Positions 36,070 through 44,004 of a stretch of DNA of 64,000 bases are shown piece by piece. The position numbers and the translations under genes were made by a program. Each line of letters opens with the position of its first letter. The first letter of the stretch is position 1. Under the pieces are notes generated by a model. The model was not told the DNA's origin and searched no databases. It was given only the letters and a program-made list of their open reading frames with translations. The DNA is from Archaeoglobales archaeon (GTDB lineage Archaea > Halobacteriota > Archaeoglobi > Archaeoglobales > Archaeoglobaceae), in the NCBI GenBank assembly GCA_030055525.1, contig JASFYJ010000008.1:22905-86904 (forward strand), read 5' to 3'.

Positions 36070-36930
36070 TTAGCTAACAAGAGCCATTATTATCTTCTCG
36101 TATATATCTTTATCCTTAGCGTCCTCCATACCGTGCATTATAGTAGGATTGTCATTCACTTCTATCACAAAGAATTCATCCCCAACCTGCTTTATATCTA
36201 CTCCATAAAGACCGTTTCCAACACTTTTTGCAGCATTTACTGCAATTTTTTTCAGCTTAGAGGGTAAATTGTCTCTTTTGATAGCCTTTACATCTCCCCA
36301 AACGACCTTGTTATTCACAACATCTCGAATCTTCCAACCACCTTTTGGAAGCAGGTACTTGCATGCATAGATGACTTCCCCATTTAAAACCCCTATACGC
36401 CAATCGAAAGTTGATGGAATGTACTTCTGCAAGAGTATAGCCTTGTTTCTTCTCATAAACCTCTTTACTATCGCCAAAAGTTCCTCAAAGTTATTTGTCT
36501 TCTCAACAAAAAGTGAAAATCTCGAATTTGGAGCTTTAACTACAACAGGGTAGCCTATATCTTCTGCAATAGAGTTCAGTTTTTCAAAATCACCATAGAA
36601 AGGAACTGTATAAGGTACAGGAATACCATTTTTAGTGAGCCGGTAGTAGAGGGCAACTTTATCCGAACAAATTCTAATGCTTTCCGAGTCATCTATAACT
36701 TTCTTTCCTCTCTCCTCAGCCAATCTTGAAACGACGTAAGAAGTAAACAAGGGATCGGTTGTAGCTCTTATAAATACTGAGTCAAAGTCGTCGAGTCTAT
36801 CTATTATTTCCTTACCGGTAACCTCAAAAGTGTGACCCAAGTTTTCTGCTGTTACTTCGAACAGCTTAAGCGCTTCAAATTCTTCCTTGTATTTGAAATT
36901 GTATGTTTCAACGTAGCAGCCGATCTTCAT
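36070..36930 (-). CDS. RimK-like ATP-grasp ligase
   Basis: The protein (286 residues from the ATG at 36930) has the RimK-type ATP-grasp order: pre-ATP-grasp Rossmann part (1-95), an ATP-binding lysine strand (YPVVVKAPNSRFS), a LLQKYIPSTFDWRIGVLNGEV strand-loop and the metal-binding end EVNDNPTI. Such ligases add amino acids to carboxylates (for example CofF and MptN in methanogens). In bacteria this module is usually fused behind an RLAN domain; here the RLAN gene overlaps by 23 nt. An ATG at 36945 is a less likely start. Confidence 0.87.
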   Translation of the reverse strand: MKIGCYVETYNFKYKEEFEALKLFEVTAENLGHTFEVTGKEIIDRLDDFDSVFIRATTDPLFTSYVVSRLAEERGKKVIDDSESIRICSDKVALYYRLTKNGIPVPYTVPFYGDFEKLNSIAEDIGYPVVVKAPNSRFSLFVEKTNNFEELLAIVKRFMRRNKAILLQKYIPSTFDWRIGVLNGEVIYACKYLLPKGGWKIRDVVNNKVVWGDVKAIKRDNLPSKLKKIAVNAAKSVGNGLYGVDIKQVGDEFFVIEVNDNPTIMHGMEDAKDKDIYEKIIMALVS

Positions 36931-37570
36931 AGATAGCTTGAACAACCAACTCGATGTCGATTTCCTTTCTATTTAAAGGCATGAAGTAGAAAGGTCTGAT
37001 TTTTCCATCTATACGCTCGATGAATATCTTACCAAGGGGAACACCAAATATCTCAAAGACCTTTCTTGCAATAACCTTCTCCTCCTCGCCTCCATTTTTT
37101 GCTCTATTTAGGTGCATGTAAACTTCATCAACTTTTCCCTCTACTTTTACATGGACAACTGGATAATGATAATCCATGCTTAAACTTTTGAAGTACTTGT
37201 AATACTGCGAATCGTTTTTTACGACCTTCATTGAGTTCTTCGAAAATGGATTCAAGGGAAGCATTATCGTCTTTTCTGGAATTGGTCTTGGAATTACCTC
37301 AAACTCTGGAACATCTAAACCAGCTTTTTTTAATCTTTCAATAAAAATTGGAGCCCTATAGATATCCAAAGCATTTTTGACACCTGGATAAACGATGCAG
37401 TTGTTTTCTTCAGCGTGTAAAGAGACGTAATATCCCTTCGTATGAAACCTATAGTCACCAAGTAAATTTAAAACAGTGTCGCTAACCCGTTTTTTTAGAA
37501 AACTGTCTGGAGGTTCTAAACTCTTATCCTCATCACCTTCGGCTACGATTATCATACTCTTGTTTTTCAA
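36908..37570 (-). CDS. RLAN-domain protein (RimK-like ATP-grasp N-terminal domain)
   Basis: The 220-residue protein corresponds to the stand-alone N-terminal part (RLAN) of a class of RimK-like ligases. Key stretches are KGYYVSLHAEENNCIVYPG, a central IPRPIPEKTIMLPLNPFS and the closing GKIFIERIDGKIRPFYFMPLN. It has no ATP-grasp motifs itself. The start is either TTG at 37570, behind GAGGATT, or ATG at 37555. Its stop lies within the ATP-grasp gene, so the two would be made in equal amounts and probably form a complex. Confidence 0.8.
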   Translation of the reverse strand: MKNKSMIIVAEGDEDKSLEPPDSFLKKRVSDTVLNLLGDYRFHTKGYYVSLHAEENNCIVYPGVKNALDIYRAPIFIERLKKAGLDVPEFEVIPRPIPEKTIMLPLNPFSKNSMKVVKNDSQYYKYFKSLSMDYHYPVVHVKVEGKVDEVYMHLNRAKNGGEEEKVIARKVFEIFGVPLGKIFIERIDGKIRPFYFMPLNRKEIDIELVVQAIYEDRLLR

Positions 37571-37644
37571 ATCCTCAGGAGTATATATGCTTTTCTGGTA
37601 GAGAAATTGTTTATAGAAGCCATGAAAAATAAAATTTCATTTTT

Positions 37645-38682
37645 TTATACGAAAGCCGTAAAAGAATTTAAAAACAAATCTCTCCTCTCTATTATCTTCT
37701 CTTTCCAATCGTACCCCGAAGCAAGCAATGAAACCACTGGTTCTCCTTTTTGATATCTACATCCTAGTTTAGGAACATCTGCAAAGAATGCATTACCAAA
37801 AGGGCTCGCATTTATCTTTATATCGCAAGGAGCGAAAAGAATAGCTCTTGCTGCAAATCTTTTGTATTTAGGACGCTCTATTCTCTGATTTTCCAAAGAT
37901 TTCATGTGCAACTCAAAAACGTTTACATCGCAGCACCATTCAACACTATCTAAGGAACCCTGAAAACGTGGATTGATTTCTAGAACGTATGGTTTATCTG
38001 CAAGAACAAAATCGACACCAATTGAGCCTACTAGATCAAAAATCGCTACGGTTTCGATAGCTATCTTTTCCATTTCTTCTACAGCATTGTTTAAAAAGGG
38101 GGTTACATTTCCAGAGTATCTAAAACCCGAAGAGTAAACTTCCTTCCATCCCGAAAGTATCAAGTTTGAAGCAATCGGAACTATTTCTTTTCCTACTATT
38201 AGAGATACCGAACATGGAATGCCTTCGATGTATCGCTGCAAAATAAAACCTTCCTTTTTAATATATGAAAACTCGATGTTTTCACCACCTCCACCAAATC
38301 TCGGTTTTAAAATGGCTTTTTCGTTTGTAGCATCACTTAAAAGCTCAGGATAAGGTATACCAGTATTTTCAAGTGTTTTGTAGAACTTAAGCTTGTCCAC
38401 AATCCTCTCAACTTTTCTTGGTTCATTAGATATCAAATCAGCCTTTACTTTGAGAAGTTCACAGCCCGAACAAAGAGCTACCTTGGCGTTGTATTTCTGA
38501 GCAACATCATTTGCAATTTTTTCAGCATCTTTTTGTGAATTAAATAAAAAAACCTCATCACAGTAGAGTTCAAGGTCAGCGTCATCATACTTTGTTACTG
38601 CAACAACCTTGTATCCTGCTTTTCTTGCAGATTCCGCAACGTTCCTTACGTTGTTACCGACGAGTACGATCTTTTCAGACAT
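37645..38682 (-). CDS. ATP-grasp enzyme (COG2232-like)
   Basis: The 345-residue protein has a Rossmann-type N-terminus (KIVLVGNNVRNVAESARKAGY), an ATP-grasp glycine loop (LKPRFGGGGENI) and the metal-binding end (VLEINPRFQGSLD). It resembles COG2232, predicted ATP-dependent carboligases related to biotin carboxylase. The acceptor is unknown. Its start lies inside the cofE gene (37-nt overlap), and RLAN begins 75 nt further on, so it links cofE with the ligase run. Confidence 0.82.
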   Translation of the reverse strand: MSEKIVLVGNNVRNVAESARKAGYKVVAVTKYDDADLELYCDEVFLFNSQKDAEKIANDVAQKYNAKVALCSGCELLKVKADLISNEPRKVERIVDKLKFYKTLENTGIPYPELLSDATNEKAILKPRFGGGGENIEFSYIKKEGFILQRYIEGIPCSVSLIVGKEIVPIASNLILSGWKEVYSSGFRYSGNVTPFLNNAVEEMEKIAIETVAIFDLVGSIGVDFVLADKPYVLEINPRFQGSLDSVEWCCDVNVFELHMKSLENQRIERPKYKRFAARAILFAPCDIKINASPFGNAFFADVPKLGCRYQKGEPVVSLLASGYDWKEKIIERRDLFLNSFTAFV

Positions 38683-39419
38683 CTCCTTATTACGTCCTCC
38701 TCTTCTTTCCTGAATATGTCCAATGCTCTCCCATTTCCGGATATATCCAGTCCTCTCACTATAACAGCTGGAATTCCATCTCCAGCCTCGCCCATTATGA
38801 TGTTAGCAGCTCCAGCTATCTCATCAGCAACACATTCTACAGTTACTTCAAGCTCTTTTCCATAAAGATCTTTTTCTCCTATCCAGCTTTTTAGGACTTC
38901 TACCCCAGCACAGCCAACAGCTACACCAACAACACCTTTCCTGAAGCACCTTCCATTTGTATCAGTGATGATTACACCAACATCTTTCCCACTAAGCTCT
39001 TTTATTCTTCTTCTTATCCTTTCTGCACTCTCATCTGGATTTTTTGGCATAAGAACGACGTAACCCTCCTTTACGTTTGAGCCATCAACTCCGGCGTTTA
39101 CACACACCGCTCCGTATTTTGCCTTAACAAGTAAAAAAGGATAATCTATCAGTATCTCTTCGCTTTCATCAAGAACTACCTGCACAAACTCCGGTTTTTT
39201 GCCAATTTTTTCAGCCAATTTTCTTGCTTTTTCAGTTACATTTACATTGCTGAGTTTTACAACTCTTCCTTCGGCCTTCGAGATGAAAGTTGAACTAATC
39301 ACGAGGACATCTTTGTCTTTAATCTCTGTTTTCTCTAAAATCAGTTTCGCTATATCTTCTCCGCCCTCAACGATTGGTAGGCCTGTTACAGGTATCAACT
39401 CAACGCGAGAGCACCTCAT
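38646..39419 (-). CDS. cofE: Coenzyme F420-0:L-glutamate ligase
   Basis: The 257-residue protein (ATG at 39419) matches CofE, which adds gamma-linked glutamates to F420-0 with GTP. Motifs are SRVELIPVTGLPIVEGGEDIA at the start, STFISKAEGR, AKYGAVCVNAGVDGSN, the TDTNGRCFRKGVVGVAVG core and the metal-binding ECVADEIAGAANI. An upstream ATG (39440) lies deeper inside alaS and is less likely. It overlaps alaS by 20 nt and the ATP-grasp gene by 37 nt. F420 is expected in Archaeoglobales. Confidence 0.93.
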   Translation of the reverse strand: MRCSRVELIPVTGLPIVEGGEDIAKLILEKTEIKDKDVLVISSTFISKAEGRVVKLSNVNVTEKARKLAEKIGKKPEFVQVVLDESEEILIDYPFLLVKAKYGAVCVNAGVDGSNVKEGYVVLMPKNPDESAERIRRRIKELSGKDVGVIITDTNGRCFRKGVVGVAVGCAGVEVLKSWIGEKDLYGKELEVTVECVADEIAGAANIIMGEAGDGIPAVIVRGLDISGNGRALDIFRKEEEDVIRRCLKRSYSSVTT

Positions 39420-42114
39420 AGATGATCTTCCAGATCTCATCCTCAGATAAAAGCTTTTCCACTGCTCCCTGAGCTATATCTCTCTTACCACCACCACTTC
39501 CCTTTGCAGCTCTACAGATGGCATTAAGGATATCTCTGGCATCGACGTTCGCACCACTAAAAGCCACTACATAAACTTTCCCTTCTCCTGAGGCCATTAT
39601 ACATCCAACTGCTTTCTTGTTAACAAGTACTTCGGCAAGTTTGATCAGATCCTTCATGCTTCCATCTATGACTTTTGCTACAATTTTTGTTGAGTTGAAA
39701 GTTTCAGCATCTTTGAGCAGGTTTTCAGCCTTCAAGTTTGCTATCTCACTTTTCAATTTATCTATTTCTTTTTTCTGTTCTTTCCACTCTTCAAAGAACT
39801 TCTCTACCGTTTTTGGCAATTGCAAAGGTTCTACTCTAAGTACTTCGCTTGCTCTTTTAATTATTGCCTCCATTTCGGCAATAGCATCGATAGCTGCATC
39901 TCCAGCAGCGAATTCAAACCTAAGAACTCCATCTTGTATTGACTCAACTTTAAGTATCTTTATCAGTCCTATCTCTCCAGTCGAGCTGCAGTGCGTTCCA
40001 CCACATGCTTGGACGTTTTCACCAACTTTCACTACCCTTATCACCTTTCCAGGCGGAACACCACCCTGGTAGAGTCTAAATCCAAATTTCTTTTCGGCTT
40101 CAATCCTGTCCATCCAAAAGGTTTCTATCTGTTTGTTTTCAAGTATAATTCTGTTTGCTAACCTTTCTACTTCTCTCACTTCATTTTCTTCGAGTTTCTT
40201 GTAGTGAGTTACATCCAATCTTGCCTTCTTTTCCTCCTTCTTAGCTCCAGCCTGCCATACTTGATTTCCGAACATTTTTTGTAAGGTGTGGAGTAGCACA
40301 TGGGTTGCGGAATGATGTCTCATCAGTCTAAGCCTTCTCTCAGCATCGATATACCCTCTAACAGTTTTATCGATTGAATCTTTTAACTCCACACCAACTC
40401 TATGCAGCACTACACCATCGACTTCTACAACTTCAAAAACTTCTATTTTTTTGCCATCGAGCATTAAGTATCCCAAATCGTTTTCCTGTCCACCGCTTTC
40501 AGGATAAAATGCGGTTTTGTCTAAGATAAGATATCCATTTTCGCAGCCAATTACCCTAGCTTCAAATTCAAACATCTTTGGATCTTCATGGTATAGCTTT
40601 TTAGTTGGTGGATACTTCCCAGAAAGCTTGACTTTCTTCTCCTCTTTCTTTTCAGCTTTGGAATGCTTCTTAGCAAGTTCAGAATAGAAATCTTGTGGTA
40701 CTTCAACCTTGAAACCTTTCTGTTCAGCTATCTTTGCGGATAACTCAGCTGTAATGCCATGTGCATCGTATAGCTCTACAAGATCTTCTTTTGAAAGACC
40801 TTTCTTCTTTTCAAGTATCCTTTCTACGTACTTTATACCCTTACCGATTGTTGCTTCATACTTTTTCTTTTCAAGAGTGAGTATCTCCTCGATCGTCTCC
40901 ATCGGAACTTCAAATGTGAATTTGAGTTTCTTGAAGTGCGCTTCAATTAGATCTGCAAGTTCTGCTGAAAGTTGAAGTTCTTCCGCTAATCTGAAACTTC
41001 TCCTTATCATAAGCCTTGCAAGATACCCTCCTCCAGAATTCGAAGGTACAAGCCCGTCACCAAGCATGAAAAGTACGCATCTAGTATGGTCAGCAAGTGC
41101 ATAGATTTTTTCAAGTGGATCGAGTATCGAAGAAAGTTCACTAATATCTATCCCTATTCTTTTTGCTACTTCTTCCCTTAGCCTCAAAAGTTCCTGTCCT
41201 CTAAGATTGCTCGAGATTCCCGCTACTTTTGAACTCTCAGCTACAGCTTTTGCAACATCTTTGTCCTTTATATCTACATTTATATTACTTTCCTTTAATA
41301 TTAAATTGATCACTTCAGGAAAGATCGCATCGTAAACTGTCGGCGTACCTTTGCTCGCCCATACAAATCTTTCAAGTCCGTATCCAGTGTCGACTATGTA
41401 GTTCTCCATTTTTCTGTATCTTGATCCCTTTATCTCTATATCCCCAGCCTCGTCTTCCTGCAGGTTCATGAAGACGAGCGTTGCTAACTCTAAACCTCCA
41501 ACTATTGCTTCCAAACATGGACCTGCATTTCCACCGCCAGCCCAAGGCTCTTCTTTATAGACTATCTCCTCTTTCTTCACACCCAATTCCATCAGAAGCT
41601 CTGTACAGTATGCGACGGTTTCATTCTTCCAGTAGATTTGCTTCTGCGGGTAGTTGAACGCATGGTGAGCCATCATCTCAAAAAGTGTCAAATGCCTACC
41701 TGTTCTACCTATGCTATCTAGATCATCAAGCCTTATGCATGGCTGAGAAATTGTAAGAGGATTTGCTGGCGGTGGAGCTATACCGGATGTTACAAAAGGC
41801 TGAAAATCTGCTATGCTTGCAATTGTTAGATAGATATCATCTCTCCACCTTGCAACTACTGGATATCGATTAATCCTTTCGTGTCCTCTCTTCTCAAAGA
41901 AGGAGAGATAATACTCCCTCATTTCTTCAAGCTCAAAAGATCTCTTGAAAATAGGTTTTCCAATGAACGCATAACTGCTGCATGGCGGATCGTTGCAGAT
42001 TTCTCTGTTCTCATCTGCAGTCCAGAAATTTTTTCCACATTTTACGCACTTCTTTCTTACGAATTCGTTCTCTTTTAGGAAAGTGATGTCGAGATACTCT
42101 TTCTCAAGACTCAT
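39400..42114 (-). CDS. alaS: Alanyl-tRNA synthetase
   Basis: The 904-residue enzyme has the archaeal AlaRS layout: an N-terminal zinc motif (CVKCGKNFWTADENREIC, residues about 19-36), class II aminoacylation core, editing domain with HHSATHVLLHTL and CGGTHCSSTGEIG (the zinc-binding editing residues), a coiled-coil linker and the C-Ala domain with GEGKVYVVAFSG. It charges tRNA-Ala and hydrolyses Ser-tRNA-Ala. It is probably the first gene of the run leading to cofE and the ligase genes. Confidence 0.97.
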   Translation of the reverse strand: MSLEKEYLDITFLKENEFVRKKCVKCGKNFWTADENREICNDPPCSSYAFIGKPIFKRSFELEEMREYYLSFFEKRGHERINRYPVVARWRDDIYLTIASIADFQPFVTSGIAPPPANPLTISQPCIRLDDLDSIGRTGRHLTLFEMMAHHAFNYPQKQIYWKNETVAYCTELLMELGVKKEEIVYKEEPWAGGGNAGPCLEAIVGGLELATLVFMNLQEDEAGDIEIKGSRYRKMENYIVDTGYGLERFVWASKGTPTVYDAIFPEVINLILKESNINVDIKDKDVAKAVAESSKVAGISSNLRGQELLRLREEVAKRIGIDISELSSILDPLEKIYALADHTRCVLFMLGDGLVPSNSGGGYLARLMIRRSFRLAEELQLSAELADLIEAHFKKLKFTFEVPMETIEEILTLEKKKYEATIGKGIKYVERILEKKKGLSKEDLVELYDAHGITAELSAKIAEQKGFKVEVPQDFYSELAKKHSKAEKKEEKKVKLSGKYPPTKKLYHEDPKMFEFEARVIGCENGYLILDKTAFYPESGGQENDLGYLMLDGKKIEVFEVVEVDGVVLHRVGVELKDSIDKTVRGYIDAERRLRLMRHHSATHVLLHTLQKMFGNQVWQAGAKKEEKKARLDVTHYKKLEENEVREVERLANRIILENKQIETFWMDRIEAEKKFGFRLYQGGVPPGKVIRVVKVGENVQACGGTHCSSTGEIGLIKILKVESIQDGVLRFEFAAGDAAIDAIAEMEAIIKRASEVLRVEPLQLPKTVEKFFEEWKEQKKEIDKLKSEIANLKAENLLKDAETFNSTKIVAKVIDGSMKDLIKLAEVLVNKKAVGCIMASGEGKVYVVAFSGANVDARDILNAICRAAKGSGGGKRDIAQGAVEKLLSEDEIWKIIYEVLSR

Positions 42115-42167
42115 CGCTTCAATTCACATCAATGCTTAAATAATCTTGCGCTTCAAATAACCAAAAG

Positions 42168-42176
42168 ATAAATAAG
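42168..42176 (+). promoter_or_regulatory. TATA-like box of tRNA-Ser
   Basis: GATAAATAA preceded by CCAAAA is a BRE/TATA pair about 45 nt before the tRNA, implying a leader of about 20 nt that RNase P would remove. The assignment is plausible, not certain. Confidence 0.45.
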
Positions 42177-42216
42177 TCCTGTAGATGCAAGAAAAATTCG
42201 GAATTAATAAAAATCT

Positions 42217-42313
42217 GCCGGGGTTGCCGAGTGGTAAGGCGCACGCCTGGAGGCTTTAAAAGCTGGAAAGCGTGTGGGCTTTGCCCGCGTGGGTTCAAAT
42301 CCCACCCCCGGCG
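42217..42313 (+). tRNA. tRNA-Ser(GGA), class II, with intron
   Basis: The 97-nt gene folds as a class II tRNA. The 7-bp acceptor GCCGGGG/CCCCGGC closes it; the D arm is GCC...GGC, the anticodon stem CACGC/GCGTG, the variable arm GGGC-TTT-GCCC and the T arm GTGGG-TTCAAAT-CCCAC. The discriminator is G, which is serine-like in archaea, and CCA is not encoded. The anticodon is GGA (42249-42251) once the 16-nt intron after position 37 is removed. A T run follows the gene. Confidence 0.93.
42253..42268 (+). other. 16-nt tRNA intron with bulge-helix-bulge
   Basis: Between anticodon stems there are 23 nt instead of 7. With an intron after position 37, a canonical bulge-helix-bulge forms: the exon nucleotides CTGG (32-35) pair with intron CTGG with two G-U pairs, the 5' bulge is A-G|G and the 3' bulge is A-A|A, and a short CTT/AAG stem with a 3-nt loop closes the intron. 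The mature loop reads CTGGAGA. Confidence 0.88.
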
Positions 42314-42471
42314 TTTTTATGATGATTTTGGAAGTTTTAAAGTAAGAATAAGCTTCTGGAAAACTACTGAATTTCAAAATATCTTTAAAATCTCAGCCCT
42401 CATCGAAAACCTCTTTAGAAGCTTCAAGGACCAAGTTCAGCCTGCTTTTGTTCTCATTTCAAAATCGGAGA

Positions 42472-42546
42472 TGGGCCCGCGGGGGTTTGAACCCCGGACC
42501 TTTCGCTTATCAGGCGAACGCTCTAACCAGGCTGAGCCACGGGCCC
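42472..42546 (-). tRNA. tRNA-Ile(GAT)
   Basis: The 75-nt minus-strand gene has the acceptor stem GGGCCCG/CGGGCCC, anticodon stem TTCGC/GCGAA around CTGATAA (anticodon GAT) and T stem CGGGG/CCCCG. The discriminator is A and CCA is absent. Between it and tRNA-Ser (42314-42471) I see no gene; the open frame there is interrupted by both tRNAs. Confidence 0.95.
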
Positions 42547-42568
42547 TTCAGAATTTTCCAGAGATCAA

Positions 42569-42580
42569 TGTTTATAAGTT
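42569..42580 (-). promoter_or_regulatory. TATA box of tRNA-Ile
   Basis: On the minus strand ACTTATAAA is centred about 29 nt upstream of the tRNA-Ile 5' end, the expected distance for an archaeal promoter. AAAA precedes it as a possible BRE. Confidence 0.55.
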
Positions 42581-42603
42581 TTTGTGTTGCCAAAAAATTA
42601 TGA

Positions 42604-43197
42604 TCAAATCAGACGAACTTCGATCACTTTCCCCTTTGGCTTCTCCTCCTTGAATATCTGGCCCTCAAATCTGTAAACTTCCGCTCCGCTAAGCCAGCAA
42701 TCAGGTGGAAGTCCAGCTTTTATGCAAGTTTCACTAAGAAAGTCTTCGGAACTTAGCTTATACTCTACAGCCACCTGCGGTAATAGCAGACCAGAGAAAG
42801 GGCCAAACTTTACCATTAGACCATGCTTTCCGATCTCAACGTGATGAGGTAGGTCTTTAGGTTTTGCTTTTATTCTCTCCGGCTGGGTTAATATGGTAAC
42901 TTCGACCTCTATTTCTTCCATTTCACTTCTTCTTACCGGTTCAAAGCGTGGATCATCGATTGCTGCAGCGATTGCAGACTCTATTATCGCCTCGTCGAGC
43001 CTTTTTATCGGATATGGAAATCCTATACAACCTCTAAGCTCCCCTTTCTTAATCAAAGTTGTAAAAACTCCCCTTTTTTCCTCAAAAAAACCAGTATAGC
43101 GATCTTTTATCATATTCCCAGTCTCTAAATAATGTTCGATCGCTTTTCTTGCAAGCTTTACAGCCTTCTCACCGTCTTCAATATTTAACTTGCTCAT
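42604..43197 (-). CDS. AMMECR1-family protein (AmmeMemoRadiSam A)
   Basis: The 197-residue protein has the AMMECR1 fold. The hallmark [11 protein letters not shown] lies at about residues 53-63, and the strictly conserved DDPRFEPV and [15 protein letters not shown] blocks follow. In many archaea and bacteria it occurs beside Memo and a radical SAM gene; neither partner is adjacent here. Function is unknown. It is divergent from the ROK kinase gene. Confidence 0.93.
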   Translation of the reverse strand: MSKLNIEDGEKAVKLARKAIEHYLETGNMIKDRYTGFFEEKRGVFTTLIKKGELRGCIGFPYPIKRLDEAIIESAIAAAIDDPRFEPVRRSEMEEIEVEVTILTQPERIKAKPKDLPHHVEIGKHGLMVKFGPFSGLLLPQVAVEYKLSSEDFLSETCIKAGLPPDCWLSGAEVYRFEGQIFKEEKPKGKVIEVRLI

Positions 43198-43218
43198 AGC
43201 CTAAACTATCACAAAAGA

Positions 43219-43228
43219 AAGAAATATC
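43219..43228 (+). promoter_or_regulatory. TATA-like box of the ROK gene
   Basis: GAAATATCTT lies with its centre about 26 nt before the ATG at 43249, and no Shine-Dalgarno follows, so translation may be leaderless. Confidence 0.45.
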
Positions 43229-43248
43229 TTTGCTTTACCGCAGGAACT

Positions 43249-44004
43249 ATGATAGTTGGCATTGACGTTGGTGGTACAAACACAGACATAGTCTCCCTTG
43301 AAGGCAGTAACTTCAAACATTTAGCCTCATTCAAGACGGCTGAGTTGTGCGCTGAAAGATTAATGAGTTTTAAGGATGCAAAAGCAATCGGGGTTGGCAT
43401 AGCAGCATGGATAAAAAATGGAAAAATTATAAAAGCACCAAATCTAAGTTTAAAAACTTGTAAGGAAGTGCTGGACTTTTTTAGATCCAAATGCGTAATC
43501 GAAAACGATGCAAACTGCTTTGCAATCTATGCATCAAAAATCTTGAACGTAAAAAACCTTTTCGGAGTTACAATTGGCACTGGAATCGGGAGTGGGATAA
43601 TAGTCGATGGTAAACTTTATATAGGAAGCGGAATTGCTGGCGAAATTGGTCATACTTTCGTTGAAACAAAAAGAGTTTGCAGTTGTGGAGAGACAGGGCA
43701 TTTAGAGGCTTCATTTGGTGGTAGATATATGGATGCAAGGGGCTTACTCGAAAGTGGGAGAATATATAAAATTAGAGGATTCAAACTTTTCTGTAAGAGT
43801 TTGGCTTTCGCCGTGATGCTTTTAGATCCAGAGATTGTAGCGTTAGGAGGTAGGATTGGCGGAAGATTGAATGCAAAGATTGTAAAAGAAAACGTCTGTA
43901 AGTATACTGCCAGAGAATTCGATTTTGAGATAGTTACGATAAAAGACGATCTTGCAGTCGCTAAAGGAGCCGCTCTTTTAGCCAGCTCTCAAATTCCTCC
44001 TTAA
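43249..44004 (+). CDS. ROK-family sugar kinase
   Basis: The 251-residue protein has the actin-like ATPase fold of ROK kinases. The phosphate loop is GIDVGGTNTD (residues 4-13), the catalytic aspartate lies in ENDANCFAIY, the adenosine motif is GVTIGTGIGSGIIVDG, and the zinc site is GEIGHTFVETKRVCSCGETGHLE in shortened form with two cysteines. It is shorter than usual (about 300). It probably phosphorylates a hexose. Its end overlaps the convergent nucleotidyltransferase gene by 44 nt. Confidence 0.88.
   Translation: MIVGIDVGGTNTDIVSLEGSNFKHLASFKTAELCAERLMSFKDAKAIGVGIAAWIKNGKIIKAPNLSLKTCKEVLDFFRSKCVIENDANCFAIYASKILNVKNLFGVTIGTGIGSGIIVDGKLYIGSGIAGEIGHTFVETKRVCSCGETGHLEASFGGRYMDARGLLESGRIYKIRGFKLFCKSLAFAVMLLDPEIVALGGRIGGRLNAKIVKENVCKYTAREFDFEIVTIKDDLAVAKGAALLASSQIPP

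Noticed and set aside
36908..36930. Programmed frameshift joining RLAN to the RimK-like ATP-grasp gene
   Set aside because: No slippery run is present in the overlap, and a good ATG (36930) with normal coupling explains it.
42319..42370. A C/D box guide RNA: ATGATGA (C box) and CTGA (D box) 41 nt apart just after tRNA-Ser
   Set aside because: No clear D' and C' boxes lie between them and no terminal stem forms, so the match may be chance.
42231..42653. A 140-codon open frame running through tRNA-Ser, the gap and tRNA-Ile
   Set aside because: It crosses two firm tRNA genes and the start of AMMECR1's end and shows no protein-like pattern.
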